DNA of 64,000 nucleotides from Plotosus lineatus (lineage: Eukaryota > Chordata > Actinopteri > Siluriformes > Plotosidae), in NCBI GenBank assembly GCA_024760905.1, contig CM045751.1, positions 11,207,501-11,271,500 of the forward strand, written 5' to 3'. The notes under the pieces are model-generated. The model worked only from the letters and a program-made list of their open reading frames with translations, searched no databases and had not been told where the DNA came from. Positions 1 to 12,446 of the stretch are shown piece by piece (the first letter of the stretch is position 1; each line of letters begins with the position of its first letter). Both the position numbers and the translations under genes were made by a program.

Positions 1-345
1 TTAAGAAACCCAAAATTATTAACTATTGTATGGTATAAATTATGATTGACCGATATATTGCACTATATGTATGATTATTATTTGCGAATGGTGAAATCAC
101 TCAAAATCAATCAATGTTATATGACAAAAGCACAATCAGTCAGGGCCATCTTAAATGTCACAAAAAATCTGTTACAGATTCTGAAGCACACACACAATGC
201 CGTGTGACATCTCAGACACCTCAAGTTGTAAACACTGATTTGGGTCCAATGCTCTTTTCTTTGCAATTCCATAATCAGTTTAATAAGCCTTCAATTTCTA
301 CCTTGAGCTAATTTCAACCTGCGGAGTAATCACTGAGCTTTAACA

Positions 346-971
346 CAGTGCTTCTCAATTATTTTTTGTGGCGCCACCTCCAGGAAGAAAAAAAAAATTC
401 AAACCCGCCCCCCCACGTGAGGCTATAAATAGTATTATTTGTCGATAAAATTGTTATTAGTACACCTCTGCATAACATTGTATTTTTATTAACATTAAAA
501 ACAAAAAAGAAAGAAATATAGTTTACAATAAACGAAAATGTCATTCACATTGTTCTTCAATCTGTAACAGAAAAGTGTACCAATGTGCCTGAAATAAAAA
601 AAAAAAAAAAACATCCTGATTCAAAATTCAAACTCATTCAACTTACTTATGTCTTAATATCTCCATCTGTCTCCACCCTTCTCTTCGTTCCTGTTAGAAA
701 TTTTTCTGTGTTGCTTCTTGAGAGGTTGTTGACTGCGCTTCATATCGTTTGCTCGCGTGAAAAACCGCTACACCATAGCACGACAATCAGAGCGCCACCG
801 CCAACTACTGGAGTGGATGTGCAATTACACTTAATTCTTGTACACTATCCAAAAAAGCATGTTCCACAGCGTTATACACACTCCCCCGGCATCAACACCC
901 TCCCCCCCCCATCCTGCGGCATCATATCGCGGCCCCCAAGAAGGGTGCACCCCACTATTTGAGAAGCACTG
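346..971. mobile_element. hAT-like non-autonomous element, 626 bp
   Basis: Starts CAGTGCTTCTCAA and ends in its inverted repeat TTGAGAAGCACTG. The flanking 8 bp are ctttaaca and ctttaata, a target duplication with one mismatch. No transposase frame. Two relatives are at 13181-14131 and 23680-24058. Confidence 0.82.
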
Positions 972-1804
972 CTTTAATATAATCATGATTTATGAAACTT
1001 GCTTCTAGTAGTTTATTACTGTTTATAGTTGCGTTTATCAGTATAGGAATTTCAAGACAATCTGCTCTTGGCCAGTAGTATTGTCTGTTTACCGGTCAGA
1101 AAAGAAACCTTAAAACCCTGTCGTGCTTAGGAACGTATGGTAACTGTATAACTGTATAAATGAACACAGAGACTTCCTGTGAAGCAGAAGAGATGTGTGT
1201 GGTCCAGATTCGTGTGTCTTCCTGCTAAATCTGCATTCTTGTCTATTTCTACTCTCGCCTTTCCATCTTGATGTCACACATAAAAAAAAAGGTCTGTTTT
1301 GATTCTAGTTCTTAACGAGTCTGAAATCCATTAAATTATCAGCAGGATGTCTTAAATTATCTTGGTCTCCCACAGGCTCTTGTCAGTCATGGCAGCCATT
1401 AAGGAGCAATGATTTTGCAGCCAAAGACATGCTGCGAGTTTATTCGGAGTCACTTACAAGTAAACACTGAATTAGAGGAATGCCATTGGTGATAGATGAA
1501 TATGGCTCAGTTTTGCTCTAGTGAACCAAGAAAAGCGTCATGATCCCAACTCAAAAGACTTTCCCATCAGCTCTAACCATGACCACGTGTTGCTATTTCG
1601 ACTCTATAATATACATCGAAGGATTTCGTATCAGACTTGTATGTGGTCATATCCAAAAGATTTGCCTTTTTTTTTTTTTTTTTTTTACTATTAAGATAGA
1701 TTTTCATCATCATCTTTGATCAAATTATTGTCATTTTAAACCATAAACAATATAATACCAACTGCAACAGTATTAAATTTTACAACATCATCGCACATAT
1801 TACT
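971..1804. other. Intron or downstream sequence, no gene seen
   Basis: AT-rich sequence with a poly-T run near 1669-1687. I see no exon of the ADAMTS gene and no clear repeat. Confidence 0.5.
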
Positions 1805-2100
1805 GGGGCCTATGGCGTAGTGGTTAGGGTGCTGGGCTCATGATTAGGAGGTTGTATATTCAAATCCCAGTTAGACCCCCACTGCGCTAAGACCCCTGGG
1901 TAAGGTCTCAACCACAAGTGTGCCTCTGTTCACCCAGCAGTATAAATGGGTACCGGTAAAAATATACTGGGAAGGTAATCTGCAATGCACTAGAGCCGCA
2001 TCCAGGAGGAGTTGAACTCCTGGTAGCTTCACGCTATGGAAACTGGGGATAAGCACCGGTGATGACCCTGATGAACCACTAGGTTCAGGTGTAAAATGGC
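1805..2100 (+). mobile_element. tRNA-derived SINE, family C
   Basis: The head GCGTAGTGGTTAGGGTGCTGG has a box A-like sequence and TTCAAATCCC is box B-like. The body contains AGTATAAATGGGTACC and AATATACTGGGAAGGTAA. Five copies lie in the window. Confidence 0.75.
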
Positions 2101-2134
2101 CACATTACCTTACTTCACTTATAGCACATATTAA

Positions 2135-2438
2135 ATGAGTACATCAGAGGGACAGCACATGTCAGATGTTTTGGAGACAAAGTCAGAGAGGCTAGATTGA
2201 GATGGTTTGGACATGTACAGAGGAGGGATAGTGAGTATATTGGTAGTAGGATGCTGAGGTTGGAACTACCAGGCAGAAGGCATAGAGGAAGACCAAAGAG
2301 AAGATTTATGGATGTGGTGAAGGAGGACATGAAGGTAGTTGGGAGTAAGAGAAGAAGATGCAGAAGATAGGGTGAGATGGAGGAAGATCATTTGCTGTGG
2401 CGACCCCTGAAGGGAACAGCGGAAAGGAAAAGAAGAAG
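2135..2438 (+). mobile_element. 5'-truncated RTE-type LINE fragment (end of reverse transcriptase ORF)
   Basis: Encodes, with frameshifts, LRWFGHVQRRDSEYIGSRML and RPKRRFMDVVKEDMK, the C-terminal end of an RTE-like ORF, followed by the short 3' tail AGGAAAAGAAGAAG. It is flanked by an 18-bp direct repeat (acttatagcacatattaa, 2117-2134 and 2439-2456). Confidence 0.85.
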
Positions 2439-2455
2439 ACTTATAGCACATATTA

Positions 2456-3386
2456 ACACTATATCACTGGGAGATTTGAATGACATTCTGTGACTGGAAG
2501 TCTATGAGAATGGTTGTTCATATGGTTCTCGCTTTTACCCAAAGCAGCCCACAATGAAGGCAGGATTAAAACTGGGTATTTGGGGGTTAAGGCTCCCGTG
2601 CATGGTTGTACTGGTGCTCAAACCTGTAACCTCTTGATCAGTCACCCAGAGTCTTAAACATTGAGCCCTGTCTGAAAGAAAGTGGTAGGATTCAGCTATA
2701 TTCTCTGGTTGGAAGAGATAAGATTACAAGAAGGAAGTGGACGCTTTCCTCTAACTATGTTCATCTGCCCCGTGTTTATCTGTATTATATGCAGAAGTAA
2801 GAAAAACATTCTGTGCTATTGCTTCATGTGTCTCTGAAAAAAAAAAATAATACAGCATTCTCAGACCTAAGCGCTCAAGCTAGCTTATTAGAGTTGATGA
2901 CAGTTGTGTGATAGAGGAGAGCTTGCATAGGGTTCTCCAGCTCCTGGATAAAACTGGCCTACAGAACAAAATGTAATGAGAGCAGCAAGCTGCAACAGAT
3001 GACCCCCTTCTTGAGAAAGACCCCCTCAATTGTGCAGTTGAGTCGTGCTACTTTGGAGAACAGGATCCACCAAACTAGGTTAATGTATCTATACAAAATG
3101 CTGAGAATGCCAAGGTTGAACGGAAGACCTACATACCCAAAACAACCGTCAGAACCGAAGAACTTCAGACGATTGTCAAAACTTCAGTAACGTGCACAAG
3201 TCACACAACTCTGAAGACGTTTCATGCCACCCTGTGCAAATGTTTATTTTTAAATTCACTGATATCACCTCATGTGCAACCTTCATATTTACACAGCTAA
3301 AGGAAGCCCACAGACATCTCTTCATCTTTTGGAAGTACATACATCAGCTGCCATCTTCTCATCCATCACTTTTCCTCCCAGAGACC
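2456..3386. other. Intron or downstream sequence, no gene seen
   Basis: Unique-looking sequence. A 63-codon plus-strand frame at 2999-3190 has no recognisable motif and I regard it as chance. Confidence 0.45.
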
Positions 3387-3756
3387 ATTCATTCATTCAT
3401 TTTCTGAAACCGCTTAATCCTAATTGGGGTCACAGGGAGGCTGGCGCCCATACCAGTCGACTCCGGGCGACAGCAGAGTACACCCTGGACAGCTCGCCAG
3501 GCCATCGCAGGGCAGAAACATGCTGATGGCTATGCAGCTACTCTTGTTGAAAGTCAGCAATGGTTCTTTTACATGAATCTCACAACATAGACAGTGAGAG
3601 ACATGGCCGGCCTTTGATAACCCAGTGAGCTGCACTGGGGTGGGGGTGGGGCGGGGCGGGGCGGGGCGGGGTGACAACACGTTGAGAGTGCGGCTTGAAA
3701 CCCCAACCCTAGGATCAGTGATCCAGCACCTTTACCACCAGGCCACCACTTCCCCC
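3387..3756 (-). mobile_element. tRNA-derived SINE, family A, full length
   Basis: The head is at the right (GGTGGCCTGGTGGTAAAGG with box B GGTTTCAAGCC, read on minus). The body contains ATGTCTCTCACTGTC and GAGCTGTCCAGGGTGTACTC, and the tail ends ATTAGGATTAAGCGG followed by AATGAATGAATG at the left. A GGGGC run expanded inside it. Confidence 0.82.
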
Positions 3757-4415
3757 TCCATAGACATCAGTTCATTTTCCAGGTTCAAAGCAAGAACCTG
3801 CAAAGGTGGTAAATGCTATGTGGCACAAACTGCCCCTCCTTTCTCTTTCCTCGCGTTATCTTCCCATTACATCCCATTGATTTTACTTCTTTTACAATTT
3901 TTTGAGATAGAGTCTAGTTTCTACTGTTTAATTTATCCCTCCATCCACATAATTTTATTATTCTGTCAGCTTATAAGGTATGTCTGCAGAACTCTGTAGT
4001 CCAAGAAGGAACGGCCATGTTCAGTGTTGAATTACTCGTACACATGCACGGTGAGGGATGAACATAAAGCGTCGCAATCTTGGAGGTGTGAACCACAGGA
4101 GGTGTGAGAAATTCAAATCATCCGAAAGAAAAGCCAAACGGATGAAGGTACTGTATGTAACTCCAGTCTGAATGTGTGTAAATATTCCCACAGAATTTGG
4201 ACTATGTTGCCAACCCGATGGAATATGGTGTGAAGTCCAGTTTATGGAATGAAGGAATGATTTTACAGTATCATGATTATTGTGGTCACATGTCGCTGTT
4301 GAAAAAGCATGAATATCAGAATATCAGACTCTGTTTTGCACCACTGGCTTGTGTGCAGGGTTCACTAAGGCTGTGTGAGTGTGAAAAGCAAAGAAAAAAA
4401 AATTTGATGTCTTAC

Positions 4416-4560
4416 GTCCATGTCGTCACAGAGGAGCGAGCTGGAGCCATACTGGAGGCGGCACTGGTGGGCGGCGCTGTAGAGAACGCCAGGTAGTACA
4501 GGCTGTGCAGCCAGCTCGTTTCTGCCAGGAGGGTCATCCAGACACCAACCCCAGCCTCGA
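4416..4560 (-). CDS. adamts7: ADAMTS7-like metalloprotease, coding exon 9 (start of disintegrin-like region); gene continues off the left edge
   Basis: A 145-nt exon (acceptor CTGCTTAACAG, donor GAC|GTAAGA; phase 2 in, phase 0 out) covering residues ~449-497. It encodes DRGWGWCLDDPPGRNE, then VLPGVLYSAAHQCRLQYGSS and CDDMD: the end of the catalytic domain and the start of the disintegrin-like module. I found no further minus-strand exon in 1-4400, so the rest of the disintegrin-like region, the cysteine-rich and spacer regions, the thrombospondin repeats, the mucin-like segment and the PLAC domain must lie to the left. The nine exons sum to 1,491 nt, exactly 497 codons. Confidence 0.94.
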
Positions 4561-4935
4561 CTGTTAAGCAGGAAAACACTCACTTCATCCTGATACAGTG
4601 ACAGCATCCCTGCAAAAAGTCTTAAAAGCTTTTTCACTTCCTGTCTGACAACTGGTTTAACTTCATGTCTGTGATTTTCATCTCATTGGCTATTAGAAAT
4701 CATCCAATTACATTTACACAGAGGTTTGATGGCAGTTCTTTTTGTGCTCATTACAACCACCAGCATAAAGTTTTCTGATTATATCTCATTTCAGACTAAT
4801 TAATATGACTTGTAATTGTCTTTATTAGCACACAACATGTTAATGGTTTGAAAGGCTTTCGAATAAATATTCATGATTGAACGACAGATTGCTTCTTTTT
4901 TTATATTCGAAATAATACATTTTTTGAGGGATGAG

Positions 4936-5282
4936 AACTCATTCATTCATTTTCTGAATTGCTTAATCCTAATTGAGCACCCATCTCAGCCGACTCCAGG
5001 CGAGGGCAGGGTACACCCGGGACAGCTCCCCAGGCCATTGCAGGGCCAACACTCACACAACCATTCACACCTAGGGGAGATTTGAAGCAGCCAATTAGCC
5101 GACTGTACATGTTTTTGGACTGCAGGAGGAAACTAGAGTACCCGGAGGAAACCTGCATAAGCACAGGGAGAGAGAGAGAGAGAGAGAGAGCATGCACACA
5201 GAGTTGCCCAGGCTGGGAATCAAACCCAGGCCCTCTTGCTGTGAGCCAGATGTGCTAACCACGACGCCACCATACTGCCAGG
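4936..5282 (-). mobile_element. tRNA-derived SINE, family B
   Basis: The head on minus has GTGGTTAGCACATCTGGC and GGGTTTGATTCCC (box A/B). The body carries the TTTGCATG / GGAAACC type sequence and the tail CTAATTAGGATTAAG-AATGAATGAATG shared with family A. It contains a short (AG)n run. Confidence 0.75.
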
Positions 5283-5364
5283 ATAGGAACTTAATTATGT
5301 AAACTGCTTGGAGAATTAATTGAAATTTTTTTTTTTTTAAACTGGGATTTACTGTAATCCAATA

Positions 5365-5966
5365 CAGACGGTCCTCGCTTTACGTTTATTCACCTGATGT
5401 TCTTTTGATTTTACGTTTGAACTGACTGTAAAAAAATTTTTGAAAGTCAAATTTTGAGTTTAGAGCGCGCTCCGTAGTACGAGACGTTCTTACATAGTAC
5501 ATAGACATAGTACGCTACTTACGCATGACGCTGTGTCCATTGTTTACATGGCGCTGCGTTCATTGTTTACAAACGACAAACTGAATGTGCCCTGCTTCTT
5601 CCCAGTTCACTGCGTGTTACCCTCGTGTGAAGACGTCGTCTCTGTGATCTTTGTGTTTACACTGTTTTACGTATTTGTAACCCTAAGCAAATATGGTTGG
5701 TCAGAAGCGTAAGCCTACTAGTGATAGTGATAATCAGAATCAGTGGTAATAAGGGAATTTGATTAAAATGTATTTATTTGAAATTATTTTGTTTGAATTT
5801 AATTTATTCGAAATTGATGTTGATATTATTTTACAATGTTATGTTTATAATAATTGATTTAGGAGTGTTTTATGAGATACGGTAATAGTATTTATGGATG
5901 TCTAGTACAGTATGAATGGTCATACGTTACTGGAACGTAACTAAAACATAAGTCGAGGAGCATCTG
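5365..5966. mobile_element. Non-autonomous TA-target element, 602 bp
   Basis: Inverted ends CAGACGGTCCTCGCTTTACG and (inverted) CAGATGCTCCTCGACTTATG, flanked by TA. No transposase. Consistent with a Tc1/mariner/pogo-type MITE. Confidence 0.72.
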
Positions 5967-5976
5967 TATTTATATT

Positions 5977-6265
5977 GGGGCTGGTGGCGTAGTGGTTAGG
6001 GTGCTGGGCTCATTATCAGGAGGTTGTGTGTTCAAATGCCAGTTAGACCCCCACTGGGCCAAGACCCCTGGACAAGGTCTTAACCACAAGTGTGCCTCTG
6101 TTCACCCAGCAGTATAAATGGGTACCAGTAAAAATATACTGGGAAGGTAACCTGCGATGGACTAGAGTCACATCCAGGACAAGTTGAACTCCTAGTTGCT
6201 TCATGCTACAGAAACTGGGAATAAGCACCAGCCTGAGGAGCCACTACGGCTCGGGTGTAAAAACC
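5977..6265 (+). mobile_element. tRNA-derived SINE, family C
   Basis: Same head (GGCGTAGTGGTTAGGGTGCT) and body as the copy at 1805. Confidence 0.75.
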
Positions 6266-6284
6266 CAAAAGGACTTTACCTTAC

Positions 6285-7822
6285 AAAAAATATATATATT
6301 ACAGCATGTAGTATGTATTTGAAAAAAAAAAAAACACGGGTTATTATAAAAGAGAGAATAATTTATAAATTCATATTTGTACCATTGAGACCAAAACAGC
6401 TGGGAATTTAATAAGAAGGAAGAACTTCTTGGAGCCGAATCATCTGGAAAGACCATATGGCGCTGCAGTAACAGCCGAATGCACATTTCAAAGGCAAAGG
6501 AAAAAGTCTTTGTCCTTGTTTATGAGACAAATAAACAAGTGCAAATTTAACCAGTGGACCGTTGAGTAGCCAAATAATAAATAAAAGAGAATATCTTCAT
6601 GGTTCTTAATCAATTCTATGTATAATTGTCTGTTGTCCAGACAGCTATTTGTATTTGGCAAATATTTGTAATTTGTTTATACCCCTGGGCTTCAAGGCCT
6701 CATCAGTCCTCCAACACATTCTTTATCTAAAAGCTGCCAGTTCATACTGTAACTCTAATCTTCACGACAGCCGCTCATAAGCACTTCACAGCAAGCTACA
6801 ACAGCACATTTTACTCCGTGCTGTTCTTTTGATAGAAGAAGGAGGAAAACAGTGAAGGGCGAGAGGGAGAGAGGGAAATTTCATCATGCAATATGCGTCA
6901 AGGGGAATGAGGTGGCAAAAATCCAAAAGCCTGGGAAAGCCTTCAGGCCTCTCCTGGGTAACACAAGGCTTTTGATAGTGCACATGATTAAGCTGCTACA
7001 CATAAGCTCTTTTAAATTACCCATAGATAATTTGCATTTGGCACCCATGTATTCACAAAAGTATAAATCGTAATTATGTCACTGGGCTCTACTACATCTC
7101 AATTACAGGTTCCTTGGAAGTTTGTTTTTATTCCAATCAGCTGGATGAGAAAAATGTTCTTAGTTGCTGAATACTGCATCTGAACACATTGAATATCAAT
7201 ATGTTGTAATGTATAAAACACCCATCAATTATTTTGCAAAACAAGTCTCTACCATACACTTATAGAGATGCATGTCAAATTAAAGGAGAAAAAACCACAC
7301 AATGGCTCTCTTATGCTGTGGGAGGGGCACTGGTCAATTATTACTATGATTTGAGTCTACTTGTCTCCTTCACAGAAGTAGGAGTGGTCTAATCCAGGAT
7401 GACCCTGCTCCCATCCACAAGTCATGAGGGTGAATGGAATGCTTTTATAAATATTTTGTTTTGCAAATCATGTCATGACCTTCACGCCCATCGACTGAAC
7501 ATTTCTGAGAGATTATTGAGTGAGGCCTTCAGCAGTGTTCTCTAGCACCAGCATGAATAATGGTAATAAGTGACAAGCTGCTCTGGGGGCTCCAAAAGGA
7601 CCCCATTTTTGAGGCATTTCCTCAATTTGTCACCAATCTGTATATACAGAGGAGGTGAGACAAAGTGGTGTATAGTTACAGAATATAATTAACCACAAGT
7701 GAGTCAAAGTTTGTTTTTTATGTTCAAACATTATGTCAATGTTTATACAGGGAAGGTTACACATATTCAGAGTTTGATTGTGTACATGCTTAAGGTGACT
7801 TTCTAAAAGCACTATTTAGATA
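6285..7822. other. Intronic sequence, no gene seen
   Basis: Intron between exons 9 and 8 of the ADAMTS gene. Unique-looking sequence without exon signals or clear repeats. Confidence 0.5.
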
Positions 7823-8663
7823 CCGTATTCGACGTGATAAGCGTCCAGGGCGCTTTAAACATTGGAGTGGGTGGGCGCTTATTAAAATGGTTACCAGCGG
7901 AGTGGAACGTAAGTGCTCATTACCATCGAGGAGGAAAACATGAATAATAACAGAACAATAAGAGACTTTGACTGATATTTGTGTTACTCATTTTGTGCTA
8001 TCAACCAAACTACTTACATGAAAGCTGAAAATAAACAGAAAACACATCATTTTTAATAAAAAAAACCCTTACTTTTCCCTCCCGGTGCTGTCCTTTTAAA
8101 CATTTTCCAGGAACTAAAATTGAGCCAATCAACACGAATGTCAACTTTAGCACATGTCACATTGAACCAATCAAATCAAACATAAACAAAAGCACATGGC
8201 CAGGAGCATCCTTAAATTTATGAAGTTAGTGAGCAGGAGAATCGGGTGAAAAATTCTCGTCATCACTTTCTGATAGGTCCACATCTGGCTCATCGCTCTA
8301 TTCATTCAGAGCATCCGAAAATTTTGCTGTAGCAGTTTGTAATGGTTCATCGGTTGTTGGACATTTACCAAGAGAACATAGCAAAATATTTTCCTGTTTT
8401 TTAAAGCACGGCGGAACAATCAAATGTGTTGTTACTGATGAACATTATAGACATTCCCCAGTGGCAGAGGGTCTTGAAATACTGTGTAAACTCACTTTTA
8501 CAGGCAGTGAACCCCTCATTTTACCATTACAGAGACTGATTGAATAAAATTGGTTTGATCTACGATTTTGCTCCCAGTACACATGGGCGGTTATTAGACG
8601 TAAGATAAAAAACATTTAGGAGAGGGGCTTATTCGAGCAGGGCCCTTATTACATCGAATAGGG
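7823..8663. mobile_element. Non-autonomous TA-target element, 841 bp
   Basis: Ends CCGTATTCGACGTGATAAGC and (inverted) CCCTATTCGATGTAATAAGG, flanked by TA on both sides. No long open frame. Probably a mariner/pogo-type MITE. Confidence 0.7.
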
Positions 8664-8764
8664 TAATTTAAATTATTTGGGTATATGTCCTTGAAGGTCA
8701 TGTTGTCCCCGAGGGTCAAGTGTTGTTAGGGCTAGGCTACTACCTTGAAGCCTAATTAAGATAT

Positions 8765-8858
8765 ACAGTGATCTCGGGGGGGGGGGGATAGTCGTGTGTG
8801 TGTGTGTGGGGGGGGTGTCTCTCGGTCCCCATTAACCACGGAAAGTGAGGGATTCCTG
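8765..8858 (-). mobile_element. Fragment of the GGGATCCC-end MITE family
   Basis: The terminal portion GGTCCCCATTAACCACGGAA and GTGAGGGATTCCTG matches one end of the copies at 9314 and 35798. Preceded by a G run and a TG run. Confidence 0.6.
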
Positions 8859-8859
8859 T

Positions 8860-9313
8860 ACTCTGTTTTAAGAAAAGTCCATTCCAGATGTGAATTTCTT
8901 GCTCATTTATCCATGAATTCATGCTTACCTCTGAGGTCTGAATACATGCAGAATTGCAAAATGTGGGTATTAAATCCTGAGTAAATTTCCCTCAAATACA
9001 AAGCCAAGAAGCAAATCAGTGTTATAATTTGTATAAGAACTCCGCTTTATCATTTTGATTACTTCATAGTAATATTTAATGTTAGAATGAATGAACTAAT
9101 ACAAATCATGAATCAAAATCAGACTGGTTTTTAATTAGTCTGTTATTGGGATTAGATTATGTACAATGTCTGACAAACATGACCCGGCGAATTAACTGTT
9201 ACAATTGAACTTCAATCAAAATATGATGTAATAGAATTAACACAATGATAGTTCGCTCATAGTTGGATATCTTCAAAGTGTAATCACAGAAAATTCACAC
9301 CACTTTCTCAATA
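8860..9313. other. Intronic sequence, no gene seen
   Basis: AT-rich unique-looking sequence. Confidence 0.4.
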
Positions 9314-9757
9314 CAGGGATCCCTTACTTTCCGCGGTTAATTTGAACCGAGATCCCCACGCGGCCATCGAAATCCGCGAAGTAGGATCACCCCTCCCCCC
9401 ACGACTGACATATACGTACATGTTTATGTGTATATTATATAAATAAATACATATTCAATGCTATAAATGCTTATAATCACAATTAAACATTAAAAAATTA
9501 ACATAAGATGGTATTGCATGAAAAGAAGACGACACACATACATACGCACACGCAGATGCAACAATGTCACGAGTTTTGATGGGAGATTTTCTTTTTTGTT
9601 GCATAATTGGCCTTGTTTTTGTGGCATTTTCCTTAACTTTTCCCCCATTCTTCTTTAATTTCCTTATTTTTGAATTCAATGAATATTTATTTTCTTTATT
9701 TAAAAAAAAAAAAAAACCCGCGATACACTGAAGCTGCAAAGTAGCAAGGGATCCCTG
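9314..9757. mobile_element. GGGATCCC-end MITE, 444 bp
   Basis: Starts CAGGGATCCCTTACTTTCCG and ends GCAAGGGATCCCTG, flanked by TA. Internal TATAAATGCTTATAATCACA is shared by the family. Other copies are at 31948, 35798 and 56800. Confidence 0.8.
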
Positions 9758-10593
9758 TAATCAGATTTGAGAATATTACAGGACTGTGATATAATGATTT
9801 ATGCTGTGAATGAATACATATTCAGTTACTGTCAATTCCAATTATATAATATTACACAAATGTTTACAATTATTGAATAAATGGCTTCACAACCTTAAGA
9901 CTTTTTACTCTAAAGGTCCTAACCACATCACAGAAACTGACAAGTGTGAGAAAATAGGACAGATCTGATCAAGCGGTAATGAGAAAAACCAGTCAAGTGA
10001 TCAGGCAGCTCAGTCTTGGCACAATGATCCTGCTAAGATCAGTCCCAGATCTTTGGCTGCTGAAAAAAATACTCCCTCAGGTGCCTTGCCTCCTTCCACT
10101 CTGACTTACACTGACCTGTGCTTAATCCACCCCAGCTGTTCGAGCAGCACTGACTGGAGAAACAACAGCCATGTTGGCAATTGGGAGATCCGAGGCAAAC
10201 GTTATCTGTTGGACTGAAACAACCCAATGGATGACTGACAGTAAACAGAACCTAGTTGGAGTCTCTCAAGATGATACTTTTAAATCCACATTTTGAGCTT
10301 AAAAAAAAAAAAAAAGAAAAATGAATGCTGCAGGTTAGCACACAAAAAGTTCGATTAAAGTCATCTGGCTCAACATGCTCCAAACCTCTATCTGTAATTT
10401 AATCTGATGAACTGCATTCTATCCCAAACCTTATAATTAGGCCATCTTAATCAAGATTATTATAGCCACAGCTGTCCTGGATATGGGCTCTCTGCTTTGT
10501 CGATGAAAGTGGAAAATGTGACTGCTTGTGAAGGAAAAGGATGATATTTATAGAGAGAAGGAGAGATGAATAAACAGCTTGTTTGTTACTTAC

Positions 10594-10737
10594 TCCAAAA
10601 AGCGTGTGATATACTGGCGGCTGCAGCGTGACCAGTTGGGTGGAGATGTCCCATACAGGAGCTGGGGAGACATGACAAATGGTCTTTTTCCAATCGGCTC
10701 GCAATCGTTGCTGTTGCCATCATGTTCAATCCCGAAG
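10594..10737 (-). CDS. adamts7: ADAMTS7-like metalloprotease, coding exon 8 (end of zinc site, Met-turn)
   Basis: A 144-nt exon (acceptor CTGTGATGCAG, donor GA|GTAAGT; phase 2 in and out) encoding residues ~401-448. Joined to exon 7 it completes HELGHNFGIEHD with the third zinc-ligand histidine, followed by [11 protein letters not shown] and the Met-turn VMSP. It ends in [13 protein letters not shown]. Human ADAMTS7 has HS at the splice-interrupted position where this fish has HN, as in several other ADAMTS proteases. All catalytic residues are present, so the enzyme should be active. Confidence 0.95.
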
Positions 10738-11391
10738 CTGCATCACAGAGAAGGTGGTGGCAATAAGCAATGAATATGCAAATTGTACCATGATTCCAAA
10801 CAGTGTTTTATAAAAAGTGAACACAAATTGGCGTCAGGTAAAAGGTGAACAAACACTTACCCACCTTACATGGATCTCCATACAAAATAAAAGTCTTATT
10901 TAATCTTGCTGAACACCCTGAAGTTTTCTATACAGTACTTTGTATTGATATGACTTACAAAATAAAGGTCTTAGTTTGAACTGTAAAAGCATAGGCACAT
11001 TATCTATATCCAACAGGGTTTCAATTGGAACTGGAGCCAATCCATGTTGACTACAGGGAAGACAGGGTCGATCCGAATCACGACGCAAGTTTACAACTGG
11101 GGGTAATTTCGAGGAGCTGGTTAACCTAATCCACGATTCTTTGGATTGAGGAATAAAACCTATTACTTGGAGGAAATGCAAGGTGAGGACACACAAAGTG
11201 AGTGAAAGTGAAGCAGATTAAAAGGTAAACTAGTTACCATACCATACCCGACACCACACATAATATTGGGGCTTAAAATCACAACCTTAACCAATGAGCG
11301 ACATTTGGTCAGTCATCTCTGTGAGAGCACCAGCGACACTGAAACTTCTCTCCAGTCATGATGAAGATTGTCATATGATCTGAAAAGATCA

Positions 11392-11484
11392 TGCTCCAGG
11401 TGAGGCTCGAACTCACAACCTCGGCATTACTTCACTTGCACTGCTGTATAAGTACCGTGCGCTAACCAGTTGTGCCACTGGAGC
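11392..11484 (-). tRNA. tRNA-Ile(UAU) with intron, type B (D-stem variant)
   Basis: 93 nt: a 74-nt tRNA body plus a 19-nt intron after position 37. Acceptor ends GCTCCAG/CTGGAGC pair perfectly, the anticodon in CTTATA is UAU (reads AUA), and box B (GAGTTCGAGCC) is intact. The D arm reads GCACAACTGGTTAGCGC, giving an A12/C23 mismatch. Unlike type A copies it is followed by a TTTT Pol III terminator (GATCTTTTCAG). Likely impaired, but not obviously dead. Confidence 0.7.
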
Positions 11485-11564
11485 ACCACAAAGGGTTTCA
11501 TAGACTCGCATAGATTTATACAATCCAACGTATTTCCCAACCTGCTTCACCCTATTCAGGGCAG

Positions 11565-11722
11565 CGGTGGCCTGGTGGTAAGGTGATGATCAAAAGGTAC
11601 CAATCATAAGGTTGGGAGGGTTCCATTGTCAATGGCTGTCACTGCTGTTCACTCAGTGCAGCTCTTCAAACGCACTCGATATTTTAACGGTAAAGTGTCA
11701 TGAACCTGAGTAGCATTGAAGA
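11565..11722 (+). mobile_element. Family A-like SINE head fragment in the array flank
   Basis: GGCAGCGGTGGCCTGGTGGTAAGG is the SINE A head. The rest diverges. Inverted copies of this array-flank segment occur at 16920-17045 and 21945-22085. Confidence 0.5.
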
Positions 11723-11826
11723 ATAAAATAAACATGCTAGCAGCTAGCAACAACATACTGGGGAAAAGAATACAAAATATTGAAATGAAATATACGACTG
11801 AAGGTGAGCATTTTGTTCTGAAAAAT

Positions 11827-11922
11827 CACTCTCCAGGTGAGGCTTGAACTCTCAACCTCAGCATTGCGTTAATAGTACACTGGTGTAAGTACCACGCTAA
11901 CCAATCACATCACTGGAATGAG
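11827..11922 (-). pseudogene. Decayed tRNA-Ile(UAU) relic
   Basis: The T arm and part of the anticodon arm can still be aligned with the tRNA-Ile copies nearby, but the acceptor stem, D stem and anticodon loop (GTACTTACAC) are mutated. Confidence 0.55.
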
Positions 11923-12446
11923 TCTTACCGACATTTCTATTCATCATCAGGGTTCAACACAAAGCATTTACTGTTACAGTTGTCAGTGACAGCCTGTGGA
12001 GCGTGAACCCACAACCTTAGAATCAGTCACCCAGCACCGTGACCACCAGGCCACCACTGCCCTCGACTCAGTTCAGGCATTTCAATTAATGATATTTTGT
12101 AATAAGAACTTTTTTAATTCAAATAATAATAATAATTATTATTATTAATGCACCTGCTGTCAGTTTGTTTGGGTTTATCTACTTAGCAGACTAGTTATAT
12201 AGCTAAATGATCTTGCATTATATAGATTATGTTTTATACGAACAAAATAATAAAAATGCTCAGGCCTGTTTCTTACAATCTAATGGATCTGAAGAAATTG
12301 CAGTTCCTTTAAAGTTCAGCAAAAGCAGCTTGTTGGTGAACAGTTTGTGTGCAATGAGACGACATGGATTAAGTGTACGAGATGATTTTGTACTAAATCA
12401 ACAAGAACACCAGCCGTAGTCTGAATGTAGTAGTTGTTAAACCAAA

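Noticed and set aside
3272..3999. Overlapping 84- to 124-codon frames around 3.3-4.0 kb
   Set aside because: They overlap a SINE and have no motif; no exon of the ADAMTS gene is expected there on the plus strand.
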